A DNA stretch of 64,000 nucleotides from Bryum argenteum (taxonomy: Eukaryota > Streptophyta > Bryopsida > Bryales > Bryaceae): assembly GCA_037043015.1 (NCBI GenBank), contig CM073329.1:14214648-14278647 (forward strand). Reading direction: 5' to 3'. A program made the translations under genes and the position numbers. The first letter of the stretch is position 1; every line of letters begins with the position of its first letter. The notes beneath the pieces are model-generated. The model saw only the letters and a program-made list of their open reading frames with translations. It ran no database searches and was not told the origin of the DNA. This document shows positions 23,217-34,200 of this stretch, one piece after another.

Positions 23217-23840
23217 ATGGCAATGAGAACCGTGTCGGTTGTGTGGAGCTTGTGGCTCTTACTTTTTGTGGTAGGAGCACTTGCTCGTAGCTTAGTTGAT
23301 AATGCGGTTCCGGAGAAGGTTGAGCGTGCAGCAGCACCGTGGGGCAAGAACAACGACGACCGACCGCCAAAGAAGCCCAAGTTGATATTTGATGGGCCCG
23401 CACCACCTTGGCTCAAGAAAGAGGAGCGTACAGCGCCGTTGAACGATGACCGTCCGCCGAAGAAGCCGAAGTTGATCCTTGATGAGTCCGTAGCGCCGCT
23501 CAATGATGACCGACCGCCAAAGAAGCCCAAGTTGATTCTTGATGAGTTTGTGGTGCCGCTCAATGATGACCGACCGCCAAAGAAGCCCAAGTTGATTCTT
23601 GATGAGTTTGTGGTGCCGCTCAATGATGACCGACCGCCAAAGAAGCCCAAGTTGATTCTTGATGAGTCTGTGGTGCCACTCAACGATGACCGACCGCCAA
23701 AGAAGCCCAAGTTGATTCTTAATGAGTTTGTGGTGCCGCGCAACGATGACCGACCGCCAAAGAAGCCCAAGTTGATTCTTGATGAGTCTGTGGTGCCGCT
23801 CAACGATGATCGGCCGCCGAAGAAGCGTTTAAAACAATGA
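23217..23840 (+). CDS. Secreted tandem-repeat protein (eight ~20-residue units)
   Basis: The 207-residue protein starts at MAMRT, followed by a hydrophobic run (WSLWLLLFVVGALA) that is a classic signal peptide, probably cut after ALA. The mature part is eight copies of a unit around NDDRPPKKPKLILDE with a hydrophobic spacer (FVVPL or SVVPL). Units 2-8 have an exact 60-bp period, from about 23440 to 23826. Unit 1 is longer, and the last is cut short to NDDRPPKKRLKQ. Each unit pairs an acidic start with a basic KKPK core. I do not recognise the family. It could be a multi-copy peptide precursor or a cell-wall protein. A TATA box and 5' intron are plausible upstream. If spliced as proposed, a ten-codon upstream ORF (ATG at about 22834) overlaps the start. 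Confidence 0.8.
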   Translation: MAMRTVSVVWSLWLLLFVVGALARSLVDNAVPEKVERAAAPWGKNNDDRPPKKPKLIFDGPAPPWLKKEERTAPLNDDRPPKKPKLILDESVAPLNDDRPPKKPKLILDEFVVPLNDDRPPKKPKLILDEFVVPLNDDRPPKKPKLILDESVVPLNDDRPPKKPKLILNEFVVPRNDDRPPKKPKLILDESVVPLNDDRPPKKRLKQ

Positions 23841-25825
23841 TGATGAACAAATTTATTCCACGTTTAGATTGGCATGATTTAGATTTTACTTTATCTATTG
23901 TGTATTTTATTTGGTCACAAAATAGTGAGTCCCTGAAAATGTATCATTAGTTACACCTTCCATTGACGGCACTAGAAATGATTTACCTAGGATCCAATAA
24001 AAGGAGTACGTTAATTAAAGAAATTTATTGTAGTAAAAATATAAAGTTTTCTGGGCTTCCCTTTGTACCACTAATGTAGGGGCTTTGCGGGTCAGAGGCT
24101 AGTTGCCATTTATACCTTGAAATTTTGTGTGACTCCTACACCAAGTTACAAGCCCACAACTTAAAATTAGATCTTTTATGGAAGTAGTCTTAAGCAACAA
24201 AGGGTCGTTTTGGCTTTCTTAGGCATGAAGAGATCAAGCACTTTTGAATTTTTTTCACGGTTGTAGAAGGGTGTTGATTCAGGGGGTACTTAGTAAGTTT
24301 GATAACCGTTGTTCCTTAGCGAATTTAGCGAGTCTCAACAGAAGTTTGTTGGGAATTCTCTTAGGAGTTAAATGCAATATATGGGGTAGCAATATTCACC
24401 TTTTTCTTAGAACGAGCAAATTAATGCATGCCTTTTATAGATGATCTACAAGTTCATAACTATAGGTTTTTTTACAACACTAGTATGAGAAACTCAAAAA
24501 ATTTTATTTTATTTTTTTTGTAAAATAATTTTCAAGCACATTAAATTATCTTAGCCAGACTTTGACTTGCATTACGCCTTCATATTGAGACAAAGACAAG
24601 GCCTCCTTGGAAAACATGTTAAAGATTGGTAATACCTACGATTCATCTATTCATCTTACAAGTATCTATCGTGAGGTTTACAAAATTATTGAAGAAATGC
24701 TTGCAATTTGCAGAAGTGCACTTCATTAAATAATTTATAACGTATAAAATATTTTATGAAGCATTTTGAGCACGTTAGAAAATAATGGTATGCTTTACGT
24801 TGGGAGCTAAAGGCTGTTCAAAAGGCCGTATGAAAAAATCTTTGCACATGAAAAAATCTTGCCCTCTTCTTGTTTATAAAGGATTCTAAACAATAAACTA
24901 CACATCCAAATGAAGTCTAATTATTTGTATTTGATAGCCAACTTACCAACTTTTGCTCCATGAAATTTTATTTTCCATACTTTGTAAAATCAAGACATGG
25001 CAACGCTTCAAAGTTTCTAATAGAGCGCAAATTGTTGAGTGGGCTTTTAAGAAAGAGTTGAAGCTTCCAACCCCAGGCCTTTAGCGAGTAGAACATGTGT
25101 CATCTTGAATAATATCCACCATATGCACCTTTAAAATGTATTGTTGGAGATGATCATAAAATCATAAATTTGTATAAAGAGTGCAAAAAGATATCTAATT
25201 AGAGTGCTATCTTATCTCCGAGATTTTTGTTTTATCATCATGATGAGATTATAACTTTCTCACTTTTCAAAATTTGTTAATCTATCACCTTGGGAGTAGA
25301 TATGATGCACAAAGGATTGAAGGTCATGAACAAAGCAAAATGTGAAATCTATCACTTATTTATATGAGGTGAATTCACAGTTGCCTTACAACAAAATGAT
25401 AGTTTTTGTCTAAGAGTGATATGCTCTCACTCCACAAAGGTGAGAATGACCGCTATTTTTAAGACTTATTTGCCACAACATGTTATACATATTGGTCTAA
25501 CGTGTTGGACACGGCTGCGTGCGGTGCCTCTCCGTTTTTCCTTTTTTTCCCTCTCAAGTTTTATCTATAAAGGAGAGGAGCTCGAAGAAGTATTTTCCGT
25601 AGTCGGCTCTCCCTGCTTGAGCTTGCAAAAGGATATTTGTTTTATGTTGATCATCGTCATTATCTCGTTTATCTCTCAGATATTCTTGTCGAGTTGGCTC
25701 AACTTGCGCATACGGTTAATCTTCATTGGTCCAGAACTCCAGATTTGTTGACTAGGCATTTGCTAGCGTCCGATATAGATCTTGCGGCGTAGCTTTTTAA
25801 AAAGAGGCATAGCGGGACCAAGTTT
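23841..25825. other. AT-rich intergenic DNA
   Basis: About 2 kb. ORFs on either strand have no recognisable domain, and no RNA gene was identified. Confidence 0.55.
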
Positions 25826-25829
25826 TTAA

Positions 25830-26756
25830 CCCCTAAAAATCCAGGAAAACCGATTCGGTTTTCTGAGATTTCGGGCAGCTCATTTTAAGCATTTAAATTG
25901 ATATTCTTGCCTAAGATTTTTATTGGGTGCTCCCCATATAGTAATGTGTATGTGGTAAAATTTTCAAAGTCAAATTTTAATTTTATAACCTTCACCTAGA
26001 AATTTTAGGTTTCAAGTCCTAAACGGGCAGTTTAAAATAATTTATTTTAATTTATTTTTTTTTAGAAATATGTTCATTACCAAATTACTATTCAAATTCC
26101 AAAGTATCCGAAGTCAAAAAGTTTACCAATTTTACAAGGGCAGCCTCCAAAACTTTCAAAAACAATCTTCACAATTTCTAGTAACTTTACAATTTTTTCT
26201 TTCAAAAATTGCCAAAATTCGAGATTTTGGATTTTTTCCAAGATTTTTTTTTTCAAAATTCACATTATCATAAATGCATCTTCTCACCGTCGAGATTTTT
26301 CTCAAACTAAATATATCATATGTGGTGCTTGTTTTACTATATGGTTGTTTTTAGACCTTCTTTCTTAAAATATTTTACATTAAGGTCAAAAAGTGGAATT
26401 GGTCTCTAAAATTTTGCATGAGCATACCCAACTTGATTACCTACATGAAAAAAAATGAGGGAAAAATATTTGGAATAACAATCATCAAGTTGCCCTTGGC
26501 ACCATTTAGACAATGCCTCTCACGCACCGGCAAAAAAAAGTGTTGGTCAAACTTTGATTGTTATGATCTCACAAATGACAAACATCCAACGGTTGAAATT
26601 TCGACCAGTCCTTTGTATACAAGTTAGGTACAAGATCTTACGGTTCAAAGTCTAAAACCAGAAAAAAAAGTTTCTCCATTTCCCCATTTCCCAACGAAGG
26701 TGAAAAATGGCAGTTTTTGGTTCTGGAGGTCGAGGAAACCCCTGGATTTTTAGGGG
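25830..26756. mobile_element. Family A TIR element, copy A1 (927 bp, TTAA target)
   Basis: The element begins CCCCTAAAAATCCAGG and ends CCTGGATTTTTAGGGG, with TTAA immediately outside on both sides (25826-25829 and 26757-26760). It has no meaningful coding. TTAA duplications and CCC-starting inverted repeats are the hallmark of piggyBac-type transposition. Confidence 0.88.
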
Positions 26757-26760
26757 TTAA

Positions 26761-27775
26761 ATGGGTTCTACACTTTGTTTGGTTATGTATTTATCAATTA
26801 AACAAGTACTATCATAAAAAAATTGCCTGTTTTTTAAGACTGTTTCAAAGACAGAAGCTATCCTACAATTTCCTTTATTATTTCAAGGACCATCAGTGTT
26901 ATAGGAGCCTTCTTTAGTACAAAGTTGAAGATGTCACTACCGTTGGCTACATTGGTCATATTATCGGTGATCTTCATTACAAAAATATGTGAATCTACTC
27001 CAAATGACATATTTAACTAAATATGCACAGTTCACGGTCTACAATTAAGAACAATAGTTGCAAAATGATTTCTAGAATCTAGGTTCTATGAAGATACTCT
27101 TCAAATATGTAGATTTTAAGGTCATGGATGGTGGGATCTCCCCATGTTTTAAAGTCCATAAATAAGCCCAAAGTCCATGTTTAGTTAAATGATGCATCCA
27201 ACTGAAGCACACCCAAGCCGAGTAAGTTATCAACTCAAGGCTAAGTAACTATTTTCATAGGGCAAGCTACTTGAATGCTCCATTGCTTTTTAAGTGCACT
27301 TCATGATGTTTGTCCAAAGACCTTTAGAAATCTAAAATAATATGGAATAATGTCTAATTAGAGAGTTGTATTAAGAACATTCCATAATCATGAAACAAAC
27401 AATTTTGCAATTGTTGTGCTAATGTTTTTTATCATAGCTAATGTCTGCAATTTTTATGTGTTATGGGTTGTTTTATACACAAGGTTCCATCCGTCAAGCC
27501 ATAGCTTTTCATGTCAATGCTTGATAGTAGACATCTTCTTTAAAAAAATTAATAAAAAAGTAAACATTGCACCTAAAAGAAATCATGCATCCAATACTTG
27601 CCATCTCTTGGCAAGCATAGAATTGAAATGAAAGAAGCTAATTGGATTTGTAAAAGATGGTGCACATTAGATAGAGTTCAACAAGAAAAAGGAGTTTCAC
27701 AAAGAGAACTATGAATTTAGTATAGTATCCCTATTTTCACACGACATGTTTTTATCTAAACTAAAGATGATTATT
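26761..27775. other. Intergenic DNA upstream of protease pseudogene
   Basis: AT-rich, no supported coding. An upstream exon with the protease signal peptide may lie here but was not found. Confidence 0.5.
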
Positions 27776-27779
27776 GCAG

Positions 27780-30328
27780 TCATGGACTATGCCTTTAACT
27801 CGCATAGATGAGCACCAAGAGCGGATAAATCCGGGCTTAAACAAATCTACAATAGAACTCTTGGAGGAGATGGTGACGCGAAGTGGTGCACGAGTAGCGT
27901 ATATCCAGAGCCGATTGGGAAGCGCCTCGCTAGCTTCCCGAATTCCTGTCACTCGTGTAGGAGGAGAGTTCGTGGTGACGGTTAGCTTGGGAACGCCGGT
28001 GCAAACGTTCACTTTACTTTTGGACACTGGAAGCTCGCTCAGCTGGGTTCAATGCAAGCCCTGCAATCCCTGCATAAACACTCCGTATGGTCCATACGAC
28101 CCTTCACTTTCAGGGACGTTCCGAAGAGTTCAGTGCTTGACTCCTATTTCTACGGTAAGTTGCATTCTAATCGAAATAACTCCATGAAGAAGTCAAGCTC
28201 GTTTCGAATTCCGTTGAAGTTGCCTCGAGCACTCTTTCTCGATCCATGCATAGAAACCGGTCCCATTTACTTGGAATCATTAACTTTCTGGGTGATGGTC
28301 TGGTTGGGGTACCCAAAAAGGTTGTCCCATGAACAATTGCACTCTATGCTGGTGTGTCAAACATATCCATTTTTAAACTATAATACAATAAGACTTCATT
28401 AGATGTGGTTTTAGTTGTCTATACTTACAATGTATCAAGAAAAAAAATTAAAAATTAAAAAAAATATTTTGAAGTAATTTTATTTGATTTTTTAGTTGAA
28501 AAAGTAAGTCATGTCCCAATAACCTAAAATCCATAGAACCAAGCAAATGGAATATCAACCATTTTTATTTTAATATAATTTTTGAATATGACATACATCT
28601 TCTTGTATAGAATACAAAATAATTTATTTAATTATAAAAAAATTAATTCATTGTGCACTATAATGCCTGCAAATCCCCAAATTCAGCACTTTTTCCCTCA
28701 TCTATGAATGGATCCAAAAAAAATAAAAAATCTAAGAGAAAATCTATAGGCATATATACTTTGATTTCAGTGAGGTGCATGATATTTTATTTTCTATTTT
28801 AGGGTCTTTTTACTTGATTAAAATGAATAAATTAGACAAACTTTGGAGGCTTTCAATAATAATAACCTAATTAGTGTGTCCAAAAAGTGATACCCCAAGC
28901 TTACCATTGCCCTTCTTGAATGTCTTTATTTCAAATAATATGTTATCTAGGCTTCAAATGCTTTACTCTTGCAATATTACGCTGAAGATCATGTTCAGAG
29001 GTTTAGTTAAACGTGTCACAAGTGTCATTTTGATACAGAATCAAGTTATTGTGTTATATTTTTTCTACCGAATGTAAATCTTTCTTGACTTATCTATCAT
29101 CCAGTAAGCTACAAAAGTATCCAATCTACTCTACAATCAACCATCTCTCTATCGTATCGGCGTTCTATATTTTTTCTACAGTTGACGTTCTATATTACTG
29201 GCAACAAGTCATCCCCTATCATAAGCACTATCCAGATGTTAATCCCAGGACATGGATTCATCAAATATGGTCTTTTCTGTGTTGGGGAATTAAACATCTC
29301 TTTACCGGATTCATCACAATATGGTTGTTTTCGTTTTAAGGGAATGATACTGATAGTTCATTGTATCGATCTTGACAGGAAGTTGTTCCGAAACCTTGCG
29401 ATCCGAATGTGGGCGGAACCTGCAAGTAAAGCATACGCTACGCTAAAGGGGCGAAGAGTAAAGGCGAGTTGAGCTGGGACATGATTCACTCCGACTCCGA
29501 GGGCACTGACAAGCAGAAAGGCTTCCATTTCGGATGCGCATATGCGAACACATATGGCCAGGATTTCGGAAACGATGGGATGTTGGGATTAGGTTGAGGC
29601 TCAGCTGGATTCTCGTACCAGCTTGCATCCGAGTTTCCCAACAAGTTCGCCCACTGCTTGGTAGCAAACGGTCCGAGCACAGTCACATTCGGAGCAGTGC
29701 CAGAGAACGCCGGCATCGTCTACACTCCAATGGTACCTGAAGCCCACTATTACGTGAAACTGACGGGAATCGAAGTCGGCGGCCAAGCTATACTAGCCAT
29801 CGATCCGGCCGTCTTCAGCCAGGGAAATGGTGGAGTGGTCATCGATTCTGGCACGAGCTTGAGCTCTCTGCCCCAAGTGGCGTTCGATGCCGTGGTGGCT
29901 GCTTACAGTGCTCAGGTGGACCTTCCGGTGAAACTGAACTGGGGCGAGGGCGAGGCAACCTTTCCGTTGTGCTTCGATGTCTTCGATCTTGAGGTGCTAC
30001 CAAAGCTTCCTGGCATCACATTCAAGTTCCCCAGAGCCGATTTCTTTGTGCCTGACAGTAATGTGTTTTACCCTTATCCGAAGGACGCCCTCTGCCTTGG
30101 TATGAAACCATCAGACGTGGGTGTCATTGATAACTTCTTCATGGAGGATACCATGGTTGTTTATGACAACGAGAAACAGTCAAATTGGATTCGCTCCGTG
30201 GATCTGTGTGAGTTACAGTCGGTTCTGAGCCGTTTAATCCATTCCGGTAGCAGAGCAGGAATGTATCATGTTCAGGATTGTATCATGACTGTTATAATAA
30301 CGCCAATCTTACGAGGTTGGTATGAATA
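27780..30328 (+). pseudogene. Nepenthesin-type aspartic protease, two nonsense mutations
   Basis: The first exon (after an acceptor ttattgcag at 27771-27779) encodes a propeptide-like stretch (STIELLEEMVTRSGARV), then the first catalytic site LLLDTGSSLSWVQC and paired cysteines, up to a donor near 28153. After an intron of about 1.2 kb, the acceptor at 29380 (ttgacag|gaagtt) leads to protease sequence with the second catalytic site VVIDSGTSLSSLP near 29839 and the C-terminal region. The reading frame holds TAA at 29427-29429 (where the family usually has Tyr, after C-K) and TGA at 29595-29597 (within MLGLG_GSAG). The rest is well preserved, so inactivation looks recent, unless the stops are sequencing errors. 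No signal peptide is seen in this exon. The function would have been extracellular proteolysis. Confidence 0.82.
28154..29379 (+). other. Long intron of the protease pseudogene
   Basis: AT-rich DNA between a GTAAGT donor and an AG acceptor; no element identified. Confidence 0.55.
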
Positions 30329-30877
30329 AGATGTCGTTTGCGCTGAGTGCTTGTGTGTACTTCACTCTTGGGCTTTTGATTGGAGTTGGATTGTGTTACT
30401 TGTTCTGTGAGGTGTATGGACCTTCTTCCTCTTCATCTTTGGCTAAAGTTTTAGCAGCCACTGATTTTATTTTACTGTAGTAAGGATTCATAAGATAAGT
30501 TGTATGAATGTCAATTTTGTTAAGTTGGAAGGATAATTTTATGTTCTAATCAAACATGTAATGATTCGGAGTAATAAGGTGACTGTGAGTGTTTCGGTTG
30601 ATTAGTGATGTCCCTTGTATAAATTATTTGCTGGGGGCGTCAAATCTTGCCCCTAAAGATCTTTTATGCAAAATTCCCACGTTTTCAAAAATGACATTCT
30701 TCTACTTCATGACAAAAGAATCCAACCGTAGGATCTCAAAATTAACTTGACCTTCTAATGATTGTAGAAATTTGAATCGTCCTTCTTCATTTGTGAGATT
30801 ATAGCATTCAAGGTTGATTCAATTTTTCTCATGCGCAAACCTTAAAACCCATTTTAGGTTTCAAGAATCTATAGGAG
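30329..30877. other. 3' flank of the protease pseudogene
   Basis: A block at about 30710-30760 (caaccgtaggatctcaaaatt) is repeated inverted at about 39060-39100, so part of this stretch is a dispersed repeat. No coding. Confidence 0.5.
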
Positions 30878-30881
30878 TTAA

Positions 30882-31212
30882 GGGAGAGTGCTCAAAACTA
30901 GAGCGGTACCAATAATGTAGCGCTAGGCTTCTTCACCCAGAGATACATAATAGCTTCTTCACCCAACGGCAACATGTACTCTCGGCAAACATTACAGGGT
31001 GCAAAATTAGAGCACCACTTTGAAACACCTATAAGACCATCGTTAAAAATTCATCGCAAATTGTAGAAAAGTGCAAAAGTCAGGAATTAATTCACTTCTA
31101 CTATCCTTCCATATACTTTCCCCATGCACAAAAATTTGCTTGCACATTGATTACTTCACAAATCACAACAGATCAGGAAATCTGAAATTTGAACATTAGT
31201 GAGCACTCTCCC
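30882..31212. mobile_element. TTAA-flanked TIR element, GGGAGAGTGCTC family (331 bp)
   Basis: The perfect terminal inverted repeat GGGAGAGTGCTC / GAGCACTCTCCC is bracketed by TTAA at 30878-30881 and 31213-31216. No coding. Ends begin with GGG instead of CCC, so this family may be unrelated to the others. Confidence 0.8.
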
Positions 31213-31229
31213 TTAAGGGACAGAATAAA

Positions 31230-34200
31230 TTACGAGCGAAGTGCTCGTTTCCTTTGCAAGAAGCCCTTGAGCAAAGTTTTGACTAGGCGAGCGTAGTCTT
31301 GCTCGGAGAAGTCGACGTCACTCTCGTCGGAGTCCTCGCTGTTGCAGCACTCGGTGCTGTTGTTGTGGTGTGGTAACTTATAAGCTGCCGCAGACTCCTG
31401 ATCAGCGGCAGCAGCTTGCTGCTCGGTGCCGCCACCGCCACTTCCAGATGCAGAGTTGGAGGCTTCTTTGGCGGTGTTTGCTTCTGCTTCTTCGTCTTCG
31501 TCTACTTCTTGGTCCGAGGTGCTGCCGCTGGAATCGTTTGAATGGAATGGTGGTCCGGTGAAGTGGTGGTTCCTGTGCTCCCAGTGTGTCAACAGTGTTG
31601 ATGAAATCTCTACTGGCCTCGTGCTTGGACAGAGTAGTTTACTCCTACTCCTCCTCCTTGACTTGGCTGCCGCTTGCACATGCTTTCTCACTGGAGGACC
31701 CACCTGCTCTGCCTGCACCAACAAAGTAACCATGTTCCTCAATTGCCATCAGAAAATGGTCACACTTGTGCAAAAAGAATTAAAGAGGGGAGAAAGAAAT
31801 ACAGTTTGTACTACTGTTTCCATGTAGCAAAAATGAGGAGCTGACGGACTGCGAATTGGCATAGAAATCTGGACAATATCTATGCGGAACATGTGATAAC
31901 CTTGTACATCACATCAGTACTAGCATAGCACATCTTTAGTACTGATGTGCTGAGAAATCATACACTACACATGTAATATGCTAGTACTGATGTGCTGAGA
32001 AACCATGTATCAAAATTAAGATCTCATCAGTCAGAAACTTAACCTGTGAAGTGTGTGACAAGAACAGAGTCTGTGTAAACCTCGTTTCAAATAATAACAT
32101 ATGGATTGCTGTCGAAAACAGAAGATAAAAATTTGAAAGAAAGTACATGTGTAGTAGTGTACGTGCAAGAGTAGAAAGCGGGTGCTTTAACAGAGTGCTT
32201 AGGGACAACATATAAATGCGACGTTAATGCTTCCTCATGGCACTAGCCTGCAACACTCTGTGGCACTAAACTGCAACACTCTACGTATAGCAATATTGAC
32301 CTAGAGGAATGCAAATTTTAGTCCTAAAACATCGAAGCGAACACGAAGTGTCCGATGAATTGAATGAGTTTGAGATCTGATTTGGACAATAAACAACTTA
32401 TTTTTCATCAAAAATCATCTTCCCAACTTCCTCATCAGCCACGAAGATGGGCTCTAACGTTCTAGGGTTAACAATGTTGAGATCTATGGGATATAATAAG
32501 TATACCAAGATTGTGGTTTCTCTCAACAAATCGCCATATCCCCATATCACCATATGATCACCATAACAATGATAAGTAACACCATATGATCACCATAACC
32601 ATATGTCAGAATAGCAGCTGTTCAGACTTAGTACTGTAAAGAGCAATCAACAAGCATGAACTTAAAAAGGAAAATGGACATGTTCTATGATAAATGCAAG
32701 AATATGGACAAAGGGTATATCTACCTTGGGGGAGGAGTCATCGTCGGAGCAGAAGAGGCCCCGGGAACGAGCACCGGAGGTAGGATCCTCGCTCTTGGTG
32801 GCAGCCTGAGAAGCTTTGGTGATGTCGATATGGCGCTTTGTGACGTGCGGGGACGCGGACACGACGGGCTTCACTTTGAGATGGTGCACGGGAGGCGGCA
32901 ACACAGTGTGGCAATGTGGTCGCGAGTGCACGTAGTGTTGCTGCGATGCGTGCTTCTCTTGTGAGCCTCTCCACTCTTGGTCTATGAACTCTGACAAGCT
33001 ATCCACCACCTGAAATGCCCAACTTACCCAGTTGGCATCACATGAACAACAATTAATGTGAAATCAGGCCAAGATATAAAGTCGTCCAAAGTGTCCAATG
33101 TGATGAATAGCAAATTGTCCGATGTGACAATCATGAGTAAGGCCTGGTAGTTTTAGTTGTCTCCAATGCAAAGGCAAACTAATTTCGTTATCCTATTTGC
33201 AAAACATGTTAGAAACTAGTGTAGGGCAATCCTTGACAAAAAGTGGATTGCGGAAATAAAAGTCCTTGACGATAATGACAAGGACAATGACGAGGGACAA
33301 TGAGAAAATTGCCCAAAATAATCCAACTACGCACATAGATGAGTACTATCTACAATGTAGATGAGAATTCTGTTATTGCTAGTTACATAATTTTTCCCTG
33401 GCTACTAGCCAAGGACTATGAAAATAATTGATCTTGGAAATATCCCCAATTCCGTTAAAATGGCATTATGCCTCTAAAATGGCACACCTCAACTTTTTGA
33501 ACTACAATTCAAAAACCATGTGATATAACAGAATTTGAAGGTGATATTATGAAAAATGAGTGACAAAGTGCATAAAAGAGTGATATTATCAAAAAAATTG
33601 TGACATTACAGAATACACCATTCCATGTGAGAGCATATGTAAGATTTGGTGTGACAAAATGGCACATGGCATAGTGCCATTTTAACGGAATTGAGGTTAA
33701 ATGAAGAAAGATCCTTGGAATTGTTTGACGAGAAGACTGATAAATTTCTTGGATAGCCATTGTGCCCAATATAACTAAGGGCCGGTTTACACTATGGTAG
33801 AAAAGGCCACCTGTTTGTTTAGAATATTATTTTCAACCAATCACATTTCACAAGCTTCAATTTCAACCAATTATGTTTTAAATTTTTCCTTAATTTCTTG
33901 AGTGATGGACTCCTCCCGTCAACCGACCTTAACCCTTAAACGCCCAAGCAAGCCCAAGGGGCTTGATTCCAACAAAATCTTCCCTGTAGCTCTCATTGTA
34001 CTCGACTTTTCACTTATATTTTGATGTCAAACTGGTCACCGTCTTATGATGCATTCAAAAAGTGAAATTTTACAATCCAAATCACAATTTGTATGTATGA
34101 TTTTATGGTTTGAAAGGATTGTGGTAGGTAGGTTGGGGTTGTACATAACCTTGTAGGAGGTTGCAAGCTCATCATTGATTGGTTCATTCATGGTGTCCAA

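Noticed and set aside
23132-23803. 223-codon minus-strand ORF with Gly/Ser/Arg repeats
   Set aside because: Antisense shadow of the 60-bp repeat of the secreted protein; the plus strand has the signal peptide and a sensible stop.
25416-25751. 111-codon hydrophobic ORF
   Set aside because: Composition looks like translated AT-rich DNA with T-runs; no family features.
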